DNA from: Plutella xylostella
Taxonomy: Eukaryota > Arthropoda > Insecta > Lepidoptera > Plutellidae
Assembly (NCBI RefSeq): GCF_932276165.1
Contig: NC_064009.1
Location: 6,324,001-6,388,000, forward strand
DNA length: 64,000 nucleotides
Reading direction: 5' to 3'
Shown here: piece after piece, positions 1 through 11,520 of the stretch
Layout: the number at the start of each line of letters is the position of its first letter
How positions within the stretch are numbered: position 1 is the stretch's first letter
Notes under the pieces: model-generated
Told to the model about the DNA's origin: nothing
The model's database searches: none
What the model saw: the letters and a program-made list of their open reading frames with translations, nothing else
Program-made: the position numbers and the translations under genes

Positions 1-376
1 GGAATATACTGATAAAAAATCACCCTGTATATGCGCTACGAAACATGTTTCGCTTTTTATTGTATCAATATCAATGCACTGATATAGATATATTGATAGT
101 ATTGATAGTTATCGGGAATCGCTAGCAGAAAGGCAATCTTAATATGACACCACGACGATGCGATGCCGACTTCCCGCAATAAGTTAGGTTATGAAGAAAG
201 CTGTATGGTGTGATATGATATATGATACAACTTCGATATGATACAATTTCGAATGATCCACGTACGTACTTATTGTGTCTTACTTTGTGTCGGCAACTTA
301 TTGGTGTAACGATTAGTAGTGATGATGATGATGATGACGTCTTCCATGCCGATACTGCTACGGCGACTGCTAGTGG

Positions 377-577
377 AGATTTAGGCTTCGTTGGTGTGCC
401 TATGTAGCCTATTTTGGCGGTAAATGTTCGATCGCATATGCCACATTTCAGTGTACCATTTTCGTAATTGTATACGATTGCCGCAGGTGGTCTGGCTTTC
501 AGTTCGTCTCTTTTTGTGTCCAGGTCTGTTCGCCGCTGCTCCTCAAAAGTGAAGACATTTTGGACAAGATGTCTCAA
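377..577 (-). pseudogene. LINE ORF2 C-terminal remnant
   Basis: About 67 residues read like the extreme C-terminus of an insect LINE reverse transcriptase: an RRTDLDTKRDELKARPPAA stretch followed by a C-x2-C knuckle (KCGICDRTF). This arrangement is familiar from RTE-like insect elements, recalled from memory. The frame loses that resemblance after about residue 67, where the histidine half of the finger is missing. It is a decayed fragment and has no relation to the host gene on the other strand. Confidence 0.4.
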
Positions 578-902
578 TTTTGGACGTTCAGCGATTATTA
601 GTAGATATAATAATTATGTCGTATTTAATTTAATATTTTTTGAAATACATTAAAAAAATGCTAAAGAAACGAAACTTAACGTAAGGGTCTTAACAAATTG
701 ATTAAACAAATTATTCGGTTCGCGGTGTTCGTTAACAAAGGATTAAAAACCTTAAATACCTCGTCAAAGAAGCATTGTGTTACACAAAAGTATACGTATA
801 ATTTATAATTAACAAGGGATTCTTAGATAAAGTCTAATTGTTAATTATTATATACCATTACTATAAGTTATTATTCTGTGCTACAGTTTAGTGCCTTGGC
901 TA

Positions 903-1109
903 TCCTAACTAATATTATAAATGCGAAAGTAACTGTGTCTGTCTGTCTGTCTCTCTGTTACTCTTTCACGCCAAAACTACTGAACGGATTTGAATGAAAT
1001 TTGGTATACATACGGTCTAGACCCTGGGAAAGAACATAGGCTACTTTTTATCCCGGAATTCCCACGGGAAAACTTTTTGAGGCGAAGCGAAGCGCGCGGG
1101 AACAGCTAG
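903..1109 (+). mobile_element. Non-autonomous Helitron, 207 bp, complete
   Basis: It begins with TC directly after an A and ends with CTAG directly before a T, the ends and A/T insertion site expected of Helitrons. It carries a GTCT microsatellite near its 5' end and is of exactly the same length as the copy at 60567-60773. It has no coding capacity. Confidence 0.8.
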
Positions 1110-1914
1110 TATTTCATAAAAATGGTTCAAAACATTACACCAAGTACCGAAAGAACGTAGGTATGTAAGCAGAAAATTCGTTAAATGAAACATGTTGTTC
1201 TCTAATATTAACCACAACAGACTCGAGTTTAGATACTTCTTGGTACAACCACCTTAAATACTATTTCGGGGAAAATTTATTATGTAAGATGTTTGGCTTT
1301 TAATTTAGGTTGCTAAAGACTTTGAGGTGGTTCCCATATTTCTGAGTAACGAAAGAAGACACTCAATTCCTTGTATCAATTAACGTGCTAAGGCGAAAGC
1401 GGTATAATATAGCGTATTATATTAGTTCTACTTATTAGTAGGTAGTGTTGTTATTTTTAAGTTATATTGTTTGAAATATTACAACCTATCTATCTTGTCT
1501 TATCATAAATTTATCATTAACATGTCAGTATCAATATGAAAAATCTGAAACAAAAATGAATGATTCACGATAAAGAAAATGATAAGTGTTATAAGTAATA
1601 TTATGTTGTTGTTTTTGTGTTAAGGTATTAAGGGTTCATAAAAACACACTATTCTACATATCTACTACTTTTTTTCTTAATACTAACCCTATACCTACCT
1701 TACTATCCACTATTAGTTAGTAGAGTGATGAGCTATGATCGGTAATTCTATGACTTAATATTAATTCAAAAACAAAAAACTTAAGGTGTTACCAACAAAA
1801 CTTAAATACATGTTAAACCCTGTCTAACGCCTTATAAATCTGTCAAGTTATGTTTTAAACACCCATTTGACCCATAAACAAGGTTTTTATTTATTGACGG
1901 TATATTGATTCCAG

Positions 1915-2083
1915 AAAGAGCTGTCCCCAATCCGGCCGCTGGTACTCGAGTCCCTGGCGCATAAAGTGCTGTTCCCGTGCACCAACGCGGGCTGCCCGCG
2001 CCACGCCACGCTGCCGCAGCTCGAGAAGCACGCCGCCAACTGCCAGTTCCGGATCATCAACTGCTTCATGGCCAGGGTTTACG
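1915..2083 (+). CDS. SIAH-like exon a: linker and first zinc knuckle
   Basis: The acceptor is TGATTCCAG at 1906-1914 and the donor is G|GTTAGT at 2084. The exon encodes 56 residues plus one base and is much richer in GC than its flanks. It carries the first Cys/His knuckle and Cys50 of the second. Confidence 0.8.
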
Positions 2084-5000
2084 GTTAGTCGCAATGTTTC
2101 GGACTTTCGAAGCGTCTACCTATCGTGATCGTACGCAACGGACACATCGCATTCAGTATTCTTTGTATAGAAATTCACACAAGTGCGTCCAATTCATCGG
2201 CATGCCGTTTCTCCGTACATTTATGAAAATACGTTTGGTCCGATACGTACAATACCGATAGGTGGACGCTTACCATTAGGAACCACAATTTAGACTGCTA
2301 GTGGGCCAACTGTTCGCCCGATACTAGGCGCTAGTGCTACGCGTATCGATGCAAATCCTGTAGAGTGACCGCAAATTTTTATATTTCGTTGGGGGGGGGG
2401 AACTAGTGCTATCAAGTTAATACAATACTCATGCTCATTTATTATTACTTTTTATTATTTGCATGATCACGCTGTTTTTTTAATTTTCTTCGTATTTTTG
2501 CGATATCGTTTAAAAATGATAGAAATGGAACCAGGGATATCGATCTAAATTGTAGGAGACCTAATCAATGATTTCATAAAAGGCTTAACTTAGCATAATA
2601 ATAACGGCAGCGCTCACAATACGACAATATTGAATAGAGTCTAATACGGTTGACAAAAGGAAGTTAATAATAATCCATTCAGGACGTTATTACAATTTGT
2701 TTCGAAAATAGCTGGGAGGAAAGATTTGCTAGCCAAATTAAACGAATAAGCTTATATAGCCGGGTTTGCCGAGAGTTCAATATTCGTTCCCTTGACCTAT
2801 ATATTAGGTACACCTCTAGAAACGTTAAATAAGCGTGACCCCATCTGCAGGCGGAAGCTAGTTAATGAGGTTTCCATCGTCAGATCAGAGAAGTCGCTTC
2901 CATTATTCATTTTATTGTATTTTTGCAGAAAACCTTAGAATCTTCCTACAACTATGTACAGTAAAGTTTTCCGTAAAAATGCAGTAAGTTTATATTCGAG
3001 ATAACACCATATACGTGTCGGGTTTTCAATTCAATGTTTACCTGATGAGTATGTATGGTATGATCAATGGGATAACACTATCATAAAATAAAAAATATTT
3101 TAAATGTTCCTATCTGTAAAATATTATTATAGCTCGTCCTTTTGCTATAAATAACTTTTACAAATGGCCACTGTTTCATGTGATAATAGCTTCCTATCAT
3201 CGTTGTCGTTAGATGGGTTCAATATAATAGTTTTTCGCTGTGTAAATAATTGAAAGTACTTAAGGGCCAACGATAAATGCTACCAGGTCAATTTATGTTG
3301 AATGAAAATATACCAAATATATTTATTCATTATTTAACGACTCACTCACTTTCGCTTCTATATATTTACTTAGTGAGGACTGGTTTCAGATGAAACATTT
3401 GTAGGAAAAGTGAAGCAGACCGTTCTATCTTAAAACGTAAAAGCACAAAAAAGAAAAACCCTTTCTACGAAGTGACTTGTCTATCAAACGGACCCTTTGT
3501 GATTGATCATCCATAGTTATTGCGACTTGCTGAAACAAGGACCCTAGATTGCCCTTTTTATCAGCATCGTGGATAGTCTATCAATGTCCTGTTGTTCTGT
3601 CTTATTAAATCTTGGGACTAACATATTATTTTCTATTGTTTTCACTATTGAGGATATTGGAACAAAGTGGAAATACCGGACACATACCGTGCCATAATAA
3701 ACTATATCCCCCTTATTCATAGAAAAGTTATAGGACGTTTTAGCTATTGAACTGTTTTGTCTCTCTCTGTCAAAGAATAATTAGTTTTTTGACAAAACAG
3801 TTCAATAGCTAAAACATCCTCGATCTTTTCTATGAATAAGGGGTTTAATATATTAGGGGTTTGTATATCTCTGACGATGTTTGGGTGTAAACTTGGTGTG
3901 AATCGTATAAAGGCCTTGATCCCATTATACATTATACATACATTTAAAATATAATTTATTAACCAATGCAACTCTTAGCCCACATTATTTTGTACAAACA
4001 TTCTGTGGGCTAACAGTTAATCAGTCAATTGACATATTCTGAACGGTTCATCAACACAGTCGATTGTCTCTCCAATAAAACGATACGTTGATGAATCATA
4101 ATCGTTGAGAATCTGTAAATTTAGTATCTGAGATTAAAAAACAGACCTGTCTATGATCTCCCACATACCCAATAACCTCTCCGCTTCCTCCCCAGGTGAC
4201 TGCAACTGGGAGGGCAAGGCCGGCGACTGGATGGACCACTGCTTCGAGAAGCACACGGGCAAGGTCACTGAACTGCCCTTCATCACCGTCCGGGACAAGT
4301 GGAACCCCAAGCGGAGCGAGCCCGTCATCAACTACTTCCTCATGAAGTGCTATGAGAAGGTGTTCAATGTCTACCAAATTTACGATAGGAGGGGTGGTAA
4401 GTGGAGTGTATTTTGGCATTTATGTTTCGACATAATCATTAGGTTCAGATAGGTACGACTGACAATTCCTGAACGACTTTTTGTAGCTGGGAACTAGAAT
4501 CTAATATCACAGCATACAGTCATATTAACACGGAAGGGAATCGTAACCGTGTCAACTCCAGCCGTTCAGTGGTCTTTGTATGAAACTCCCTACTGCAACG
4601 CACACTAATGGGAATCGTAACGTAATCTGGCAGATGCGCTCAGACGCATAGACTAAATAGATATAAATAAATACCGATAATTTTATTATTATTTTATTTT
4701 TTTCTCCATTTCTGGTTTCATTTAACCAATTTGTTATTTAGTGTTAGTCTTTTAGTTGCTTAGTTATACTATAGGTTAAGCATAAGCACGATTTGTCTAA
4801 ATTAATTATGCTGTAAACACATATTTTGGATTTCAATTCAGATCTAAATTTATAGTACGTAATCATGTTATTGTGATGTATTAATTGAAATCCGTTTTGT
4901 GTTTTAATAAATAAAATAAAAATAAAATAAATAATCGCACCTCGGGACAAGCTCGAGCGATAGGCGACTCGTTTACGTTACGTGTGCTGTGACTTTTAGT

Positions 5001-7226
5001 GATTTCAGTAGTGCAACACATTGCAGAAGGACAGAAATAATAGAAAATCAGAAGAAAGAAAAGTCGGACTGATTATTAAATTTGTCCTACAAAATGTCGG
5101 TCGTGTGGGCAGCTCCCTTACCGCGTGGTAGACGACAATTAATACAAAAGTTAATCTATAGATTAAAGTTAAGTAAAAACATATTTTTTTTCAGGCAGAA
5201 TGATGTGGACGGTGCTTGTCAACGATGATAATCCTGAAACCTACTATTTCGAAGTGGATCTCTTTCTACCAAACAATCCTATCAAGAAAATCGTTTACAG
5301 GTTCGTAATATTTGTTTCTTCTTCACATTTTATGCATAAGTAACTAATACAGTGACATTATTTCGATTGCTATTAAATTTAGTGCTATTTGAGTTCATAT
5401 TGCTACGTATGATACTTCGATATTTTAAAAAAATATGTGTAAACAGTGCATACTTAGTTGATAAGCACAGGACCGTTATTTAACTACGAAAATTCATGTT
5501 GCATTATCATGTATATCATAATATTTTCTATTGAGTAACGAGTATTGTCGAAAACGGCATTTTGCGCCTATAAAAGAGGTAAAATAAATAATTATAACGA
5601 AAATATAATGCAGCGCAATCTAAGATTAGCCTTCATAAATGAGGGGCAAGAATTTACGACTTAATCTTCCGTTTGTAAATGATATCGCTAACAAACTTTA
5701 TGTATTTATTTCCCCGGAGTGCGCTGCTGAAAAACTTTGGCACAAGAAAAAATAAAAAATACGACATGATTATGTTATGTTATATAAAGTTTTCAACTTA
5801 GCTGCGTGTTATACAAGTTGTTGGGAAATTCATACAATGTTATGCATATACGATTGTACATAAGTTTTAACTATAAATGGAGGTTGTATTAGGTAGGTAT
5901 GTCACAGAAACGTAAGACTCTGTAGCCATTGAGGCAAGACAATACAGCTTATAACATCCCTCTTATAAATACAGGTATACATACAAATATAGTGCTACTG
6001 GAACTGAGATACCAACGTCTCTTGTAAATAACAAACTGTTATAGTCTAGGTAACGGCAGTGTATGCAATCTGCAACCCGTTCCATAGCCTAAGATACTCA
6101 ATCATGAATGTATCTGATTCTCATTTCCCCTCCCTTTCTTTCACATTGCAGACGTCCATGCAAGAGCGAGAGAGATGCAGATTTCTTGGAGCACACCCAA
6201 AACGTATACATTCCTGTAGAGAACGTGTTCTCTATGCTTGATGACAACGAAGCTATCAACTTTATTGTGAGAATCGGTGAGTGAGCCAGGAACGTAACTA
6301 CTGCGGTTAGAATAAGGGTGCGGACACAATATTCGACGGAAATTCCGGCACCGAACTTCTGTCTTAAATCTGCCATATTGTTCTGTCATACAAGGTGTTT
6401 ATAAAAGATGTTATGTACTCAGCTGACAAGGGTTGAGTCAAGGGGTCATTCTGAATTTATGCCAAACGATTGTTTGTGCATCAATATAGGGTATAATCAT
6501 TTCATCAGTTTCGATGATGCAATGCTGAAACCTGCAATCCATACTTCGCTACACTTTACACTTGACAATTTATACAGGGTGTAAAGGGACGTCCTGCTGA
6601 GTCCAAACGTGACGATGAAATGACTTTCGCCAACAGTATTGGAGTTAACTTTTGGTTCATAATGTTGTTTTTGCACAAAGTATACACCTGGCAGCCTTAT
6701 CGCTAGAAACAATCTCTTCCAGGCAACCTTTGGGTGGAGCAGTGGCTAAGTGAGTAAAGGGAGAGGTGTTCAGATATTATAATATACTTACTTACTCGTA
6801 TTTAAAATAAACAGCTCTAAAAAACTGCATACACAGGTTTGATATAGAAAGACTAGACAACTTTTATCATGGGGTCCTTTGTGCAATGAAGAAAAAAAGA
6901 GCTATACTTACATACATTCATTTCCGTTGAGTAGGGCTCTACTTAGTATTGGGTTGTATGCATATTTTGTTACTTCTAATGCATTGGTTAACCTGTCTAA
7001 ACCACTCCACTTACATCCAAACCACGGTACACCACACAAACAAGAATCCACCATCACAAACCTACAATCCCTAGGAAAACACGCAGAGAAATGAATTTTA
7101 AACACAATCCTTTCCGCAGGAGAGGCCGAGAACCTGCCCCTCCTTGAGACTCCGGCTCAGAGTGGCAGCCTCGTGCTCCTTCAGAACAGCGACGAGCACA
7201 GGGAGAATCACATCCAGCCACAGTGA
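1915..7226 (+). CDS. SINA/SIAH-like protein, 3' five exons (partial gene)
   Basis: Exons are 1915-2083, 4196-4396, 5195-5300, 6152-6276 and 7120-7226; they join in one frame to 235 residues plus a TGA stop. Residues 1-21 (KELSPIRPLVLESLAHKVLF) match the linker that follows the RING in Seven-in-absentia proteins. Two SINA-type zinc knuckles follow: C22-x4-C27-x11-H39-x3-C43 and C50-x8-C59-x11-H71-x4-H76. The rest corresponds to the beta-sandwich substrate-binding domain, for example MMWTVLVNDDNPETYYFEVD. Family members are RING E3 ubiquitin ligases that bind substrates through the C-terminal domain. The RING is not in the window, so E3 activity is inferred. The sequence is clearly divergent from the canonical sina protein, so I give no symbol. 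Introns are 2112, 798, 851 and 843 bp and hold MITEs. Confidence 0.8.
3707..3845. mobile_element. MITE, CCCCTTATTCAT family, TA target
   Basis: The arms read CCCCCTTATTCATAGAAAAG inward from the left and CTTTTCTATGAATAAGGGG at the right, and an inner TAGCTATTGAACTGTTTTGT pairs with ACAAAACAGTTCAATAGCTA. TA flanks both ends. It is related to the copy at 13942-14089. It has no ORF. Confidence 0.75.
4034..4144. mobile_element. MITE, AATCTCAGATAC family, left arm shortened
   Basis: The right end reads AGTATCTGAGATTAAAAAAC, and inside it GAACGGTTCATCAACA is paired with TGTTGATGAA-type sequence. The copy at about 45094-45254 shows the same ends with both arms complete. The copy here lacks most of the outer left arm. 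It lies just upstream of the splice acceptor at 4194-4195. Confidence 0.65.
4196..4396 (+). CDS. SIAH-like exon b: second zinc knuckle and start of substrate-binding domain
   Basis: The acceptor is CCTCCCCAG and the donor G|GTAAGT at 4397. Its 201 nt keep phase 1. It supplies C59, H71 and H76 of the second knuckle and then a segment rich in aromatic residues (NYFLMKCYEKVFNVYQIYD). Confidence 0.85.
5195..5300 (+). CDS. SIAH-like exon c: beta-sandwich core
   Basis: The acceptor is TTTTTTTTCAG and the donor AG|GTTCGT. It encodes about 35 residues (RMMWTVLVNDDNPETYYFEV and following) typical of strands in the SINA/TRAF-like fold. The phase changes from 1 to 2 and is compatible with both neighbours. 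Confidence 0.8.
6152..6276 (+). CDS. SIAH-like exon d
   Basis: The acceptor is CACATTGCAG and the donor G|GTGAGT. It encodes about 42 residues including NVYIPVENVFSMLDDNEAIN and closes the beta-sandwich region. The phase changes from 2 to 1. Confidence 0.8.
7120..7226 (+). CDS. SIAH-like terminal exon
   Basis: The acceptor is TTTCCGCAG. It encodes 35 residues, acidic and Gln/Asn-rich (ending HIQPQ), then TGA at 7224-7226. The tail is poorly conserved in appearance, but the phase and acceptor fit and a polyadenylation signal follows at once. Confidence 0.75.
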
Positions 7227-7252
7227 AAACAAAAGAAAACGTACAAAATCGC

Positions 7253-7258
7253 AATAAA
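7253..7258 (+). promoter_or_regulatory. Polyadenylation signal AATAAA
   Basis: AATAAA occurs 27 nt after the SIAH-like stop. This would give a very short 3' UTR. Weaker ATTAAA-type signals lie downstream near 7428 and 7561, so a longer UTR is possible. Confidence 0.45.
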
Positions 7259-9179
7259 CAAGCAAATTATAACAATAGGAACGGCAGCGAGATAATTAAA
7301 ATCTAAAACAGACTTGCGTTGGGTATAGTCTTTCGCGGCGCAGAGTAGACGGAACTATAGTGGGAAGGGTTTGTTGAGTTTATTAATTTATTTATTGTTT
7401 ATGAGTACCTATATAACTTTAACCTATCATTAAAGCTAGTCCATTAGATTGTTCTTCTTGCCAATGTTAGTGCCTCTTTGGATTGATTGTATAAAAGTTA
7501 TAGAAAATGTGTTGAAATTTAAGTTATGCTAATTTATTGAAAATGCTGTTGTGTTGATGCTATTAAAACCATGTTGCATAGGTAGTAACTAGTACTTTTT
7601 CGAAAGTATATTATCGTGTTGTCAAAATGTCACTCAAATTAATTGTAAGTCAATGGCTGCCCAGGGTACTTCGGACTTATGCAACGTACAGTTGATACGT
7701 CACTCGGGGAAGATCCTTTTGTACCCGACTGAAAGATATTCCTTATATTGCGCTATCAATCTGTTCAATTTATATAACATAAATTACTTTGAATTGTAGT
7801 TGCCTGGTACTTGTGTAGATGTTGAAGTGCCATAACGGCAATATCTGGAGTCACCTTAATTATTCTATTAAGTCTGCGAAAACCTACTGTTACTTTTAGG
7901 ACTCTACATAGAAGTTTGTAGAAAATCTATTGGCTGCTCTAGGTTACCCTGGCTATATCCGCTTTAGTTTCCGCCTACTCTAGTTTTTATTGTATAAACA
8001 AAACACACGGCGCATTTTGTATTTATTTATGTTGTTTCATTCATAATCTTAGTACTTACATACAAAAATAATTAAAAATATACTTTGTTACGTTCAGCAT
8101 TGTCATACTCTAATCCATGGTCATATTCTATCCATTAAAATACCCCTAATATATACAAACATATTTAAACCTATTGTGTACATAAATATGCCACGATAAA
8201 GGCAGAACAGGAAAATAATAATATACAGGTGAAAGGTGCCGCCACCCCACTAACTTTAAGGGGCCACACATCCACGTGTTTTCATTCTTTAAGTATGTGA
8301 TTATTACGTAGTCTTGTTCTTAGTTTATAAATAACTTCAAACCCAGACCAAAAATTAAGCAAAAATGCTTAAGTAAAATTTTACGTAATCATAACGATAA
8401 GTTATTAAGAAAACTGCCAGTCACGGGGCGGATATAAAGCGACGCGGTGGGATGAGGGTTCGCCATCAAATGCGCTCGCGAAAATAAACTCGCCCAAGTT
8501 TTCAGAGTAAATAAAAAATACTACAAAAGGAGCAGTGGACTGAGACGACAGAACGGAGTTGTTATATGCGATTAACCGACGGGGAGGTCCAAGTTTCCCC
8601 AACATTTGATCGAAGTAGTTCTTTCCCCCCCCTTTATGCACCGGTTCGCGGTTCGAACTAAACGAACTGAAAATTTACTACGAAATAAAAATACAGTCGC
8701 TTTGCAATCGATCTCCGTACAAACCATTAAACTTGGGGTGGTCGATGGAAATATAGGAAATAGCGCAACGGGACAAAGCGAGGCGATCCTTTGAAAACTA
8801 CTCTTCACTTCGCGGTCATTTTCGTAAGTTTTTTTCCGTCTACTCTATTTCGGGTTCGTCAAGTCGTCAGATCGAGGTTTGCTTTTCTTTTTTTAACTTC
8901 CTAATTGGAAATGAATGCGCATTGATTTTTCCACTAATACTCGCGTTTGCAGTGAACTTATCAAGTTTTACTCGTTGAGGTCGAGTTTTAAACATACCGT
9001 AGATGAATATTAATTGTTTAAATAGATACTCTGCACAAGAGAAATATTACGAGTGGAAATGTTCTTGCTTTTATGGACGACATCTACATAAAAAATGCAG
9101 TAGTATTACTCTTCGACCATGCATAAAGTTTGCAATATTACCTAGGTACTTTAGAATATGTAATAAAAATATTATATTA
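7259..9179. other. Gene-free stretch after the SIAH-like gene
   Basis: No ORF here has family resemblance or splice context. The sequence is AT-rich. I see no convincing terminal inverted repeats until the Helitron at 9180. Confidence 0.5.
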
Positions 9180-9329
9180 TAGCTGTCCCCGCGCGCTTCG
9201 CTTCGCCTTAAAAAGTTTTCCCGTGGGAATTCCGTGATAAAAAGTAGCCTATGTTCTTTCCCAGGGTCTAGACCGTATGTATACCAAATTTCATTCAAAT
9301 CCGTTCAGTAGTTTTGGCGTGAAAGAGTA

Positions 9330-9372
<43 letters not shown>

Positions 9373-9405
9373 CAGTTACTTTCACATTTATAATATTAGT
9401 TAGGA
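9180..9405 (-). mobile_element. Non-autonomous Helitron with expanded GACA/GTCT tract
   Basis: It is a minus-strand copy of the element at 903-1109. Its 5' TCCTAACTAATATT end is at 9405-9392 after an A. Its 3' end reads ...CAGCTAT instead of CAGCTAGT, so the final G is lost or changed. The microsatellite at about 9328-9370 has roughly ten GACA units on the plus strand, more than in the other copies. Confidence 0.75.
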
Positions 9406-9804
9406 TGAAATTAGTTTAACGCGCACATTTCCGTCACTGCTCATTAAATGTTATTTTAAGCGCACAATTACCCATACATATTAAAGTGGTCGAATGCAAA
9501 AACTGTTTTGTGTTGCTGAAACCATAACGTAAATCATGCCACGAAATTACGGGACCATGAAATTTATTACGCTAGTGTCCGGTTGCAAATTTTCATCACA
9601 AACTGTAATTTTCTAGACAATAAATGCGTTCGGGATTTAAGCACTCGTCGCCCGGAGGTGATTGATGAGCTGGTGTCTTCTTCCACAGCATCCTTCATCA
9701 TTTCCATCAATTAGACTTCTTTCCTGTGCAGTCAAAATTTGCTGGATTTATCATACTGAAATGATTTTAAAGTTAGATTTAGTCTTCGGTAAATTAAAGA
9801 TATA
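9406..9804. other. Non-coding spacer
   Basis: AT-rich; nothing recognisable apart from the neighbouring elements. Confidence 0.4.
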
Positions 9805-9937
9805 CAGGTTGTTGCAAAAAGGGTATACATAGGTACTAAGCTGCATATTGTTCGCAAATTTAAAAAAACAAAAGTTGTTCACCCCCGAGTTGTTGACTCC
9901 CTGAGTCACACCCTTATACCCTTTTTGCAACACCCTG
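9805..9937. mobile_element. MITE, CAGGGTGTTGCAAAAAGGG family, 133 bp
   Basis: The left end CAGGTTGTTGCAAAAAGGGT pairs with the right end ACCCTTTTTGCAACACCCTG, with TA on both sides (9803-9804 and 9938-9939). This is the shortest of three copies; the others are at 22401-22627 and 61634-61886. The TA duplication suggests a Tc1/mariner-like source. Confidence 0.75.
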
Positions 9938-10394
9938 TATGGGTACAAAAAAGTCTAAAACTCAGACAAATAAACCAAAAAGCAATAGTCTACGTATAAG
10001 TCGGTATATAACTAAACTGAAACAGCTAAACATCTTGCGAGTAACAAAACAACGCAGCCATCATTTCCTCGGCGCTCGGAATGTCCTTTATTATTCCTCG
10101 GCTTTGCAAATTGCAACCCAACCGATCCCGCCTATTTGCAGATGCTCAAATGTTTCCAACAGTATTTCTCTACGCGTCGCGCTGCCTCCATTTGCATTTC
10201 ATTGGAGTTACTAATTTACTTGACACAGGAGAAGGCGGCGAAAGCCACGGTTGGAACACTTATTACGTTTCGGGCCATCTTCATAACGATGGAGAAGACT
10301 TTATTATGTTAAATAAGCTACAAGAAAAACGTATTCATATCAGACTACTCATTTTGGGGCTATGCTACAAACTACTACTACGAGACATACTCAC

Positions 10395-10480
10395 ACACAG
10401 CCTCTAATAGTCAACTGCGGGGCATAGGCCTCTCAATATGAGCGCCACCACAATCCAGGGTTCCTGCCTATCCTGGGTCC
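10395..10480 (-). pseudogene. LINE 3'-end relic
   Basis: AGTCAACTGCGGGGCATAGG is the complement of a motif recurring in lepidopteran LINE ends (compare GCCTATGTCCAGCAGTGGATG near 25718). Only a short degraded piece remains and no frame can be followed. Confidence 0.35.
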
Positions 10481-11049
10481 TAACCTACCCTGTATTGTTT
10501 GGGTTCACTACCCTCTCACTCTAGAACCGTCTTACTTGAACCAACTCGTAGTTATGTATATTTGAAGTAGGTACAATCTGAGTTGTTAATTACCTGAGAA
10601 TGCGAGTTACGCGAAGACGCGTCGCTATTTGGAATGCAAACGTTGGAACTGTGCATAGTTCCTTTAGTTGGATAAACTCTGTCATATACATATGCTTTTG
10701 TAAGCAACTATACGATGCTGTTGTTCCTCTAGGGAGGTTCATGCGAAGTCTTACATATAAACTTTTGTAGCAACTGTTAGCTAACATGATAAGAATAACA
10801 CATGTTTGCTATGATATTGAAACTGCTGCTATACTATCTCACTATCTCATTTTAAGTGAACAAATGTATATTATGTTCTTATGAGAATAAACGTTTAAAC
10901 CTAAACCCGATTCGATATAGAAGTCCGCATTTTGCTGATAATGTACCTACTTGAAAATAAATTATAGTAATAGTAAAAGATGGTAAAGAAGTAAGCACTT
11001 TTACTAATAATTCTGGCAAATTTGCATTTAAATCAACTCTACTACTTAC

Positions 11050-11115
11050 TATACATTCGCGAGCAATGAAAAAGTTCCAGTGACAATAGTACCAAATCAC
11101 TCCTAAAAAGGCTAA
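11050..11115 (+). repeat. W-family MITE end (GAGCAATGAAAAAGTTCCA)
   Basis: GCGAGCAATGAAAAAGTTCC and the sequence after it recur in related form near 52128 (inverted), 57350-57432, 63718-63806 and 63845-63905. Only one end is present here. Confidence 0.5.
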
Positions 11116-11432
11116 GAGAAACTGAACGTTTACCGCAAATATCCCAGTTGAAGTATTTCTGTCTCTCAGTTCACATCAAAGTTACCCTCCCCTATAATTG
11201 CTTTAAACTTCATATTATTGGAACATAGTCACAGCTACTAGTAGTAATAATTATAAGAGTAGTACGTAAATAATTGTGTTTGAGTAAATGGTAACCTACT
11301 GCTATTAGAGAGCTCACATAATTATTTATTTATTGAATTGATTGTACAAATATTACAAATAAAAGTACAAAGGGTGGACTTAATGCTAAAAGCGTTTTCT
11401 GCCAGTCAACCCGCAGGAGGTACAGGAAAAAT

Positions 11433-11520
11433 TCATTTCTAGAATATTGACATTTGGCCGCCATTTCTAGAATATTGACATTTGACCCCACATATAGGGG
11501 TTTTTCTCGATGAAATCACT
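11433..11520. repeat. U-family repeat with a 28-bp tandem duplication
   Basis: ATTTCTAGAATATTGACATT occurs at 11435 and again 28 bp later. The downstream part, with the hairpin-prone ACCCC...GGGGTTTTT, matches an inverted copy at about 52225-52310, which has only one unit. Confidence 0.55.

Larger units (their letters stand above)
1..1914. other. Non-coding, probable intron or 5' region of the SIAH-like gene
   Basis: This AT-rich stretch ends at the acceptor of the first visible SIAH-like exon. It contains a decayed LINE tail near 377-577, a short GAT repeat near 320-338 and a complete short Helitron at 903-1109. I see no RING-type cysteine/histidine pattern on the plus strand, so the N-terminal exons of the gene probably lie upstream of the window. 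Confidence 0.5.
2084..4195. other. Intron between SIAH-like exons a and b
   Basis: It is 2112 bp, AT-rich and without coding signal. It contains a ten-base G run near 2391-2400 and two MITEs, at 3707-3845 and about 4034-4144. The second reaches to about 50 bp from the acceptor. Confidence 0.7.

Noticed and set aside
9328..9370. CRISPR-like or satellite array
   Set aside because: It is a simple GACA microsatellite inside a Helitron with no spacers.
9939..10407. Overlapping plus-strand ORFs of 91 and 108 codons
   Set aside because: No recognisable motif; their ends overlap a MITE end and a LINE relic.
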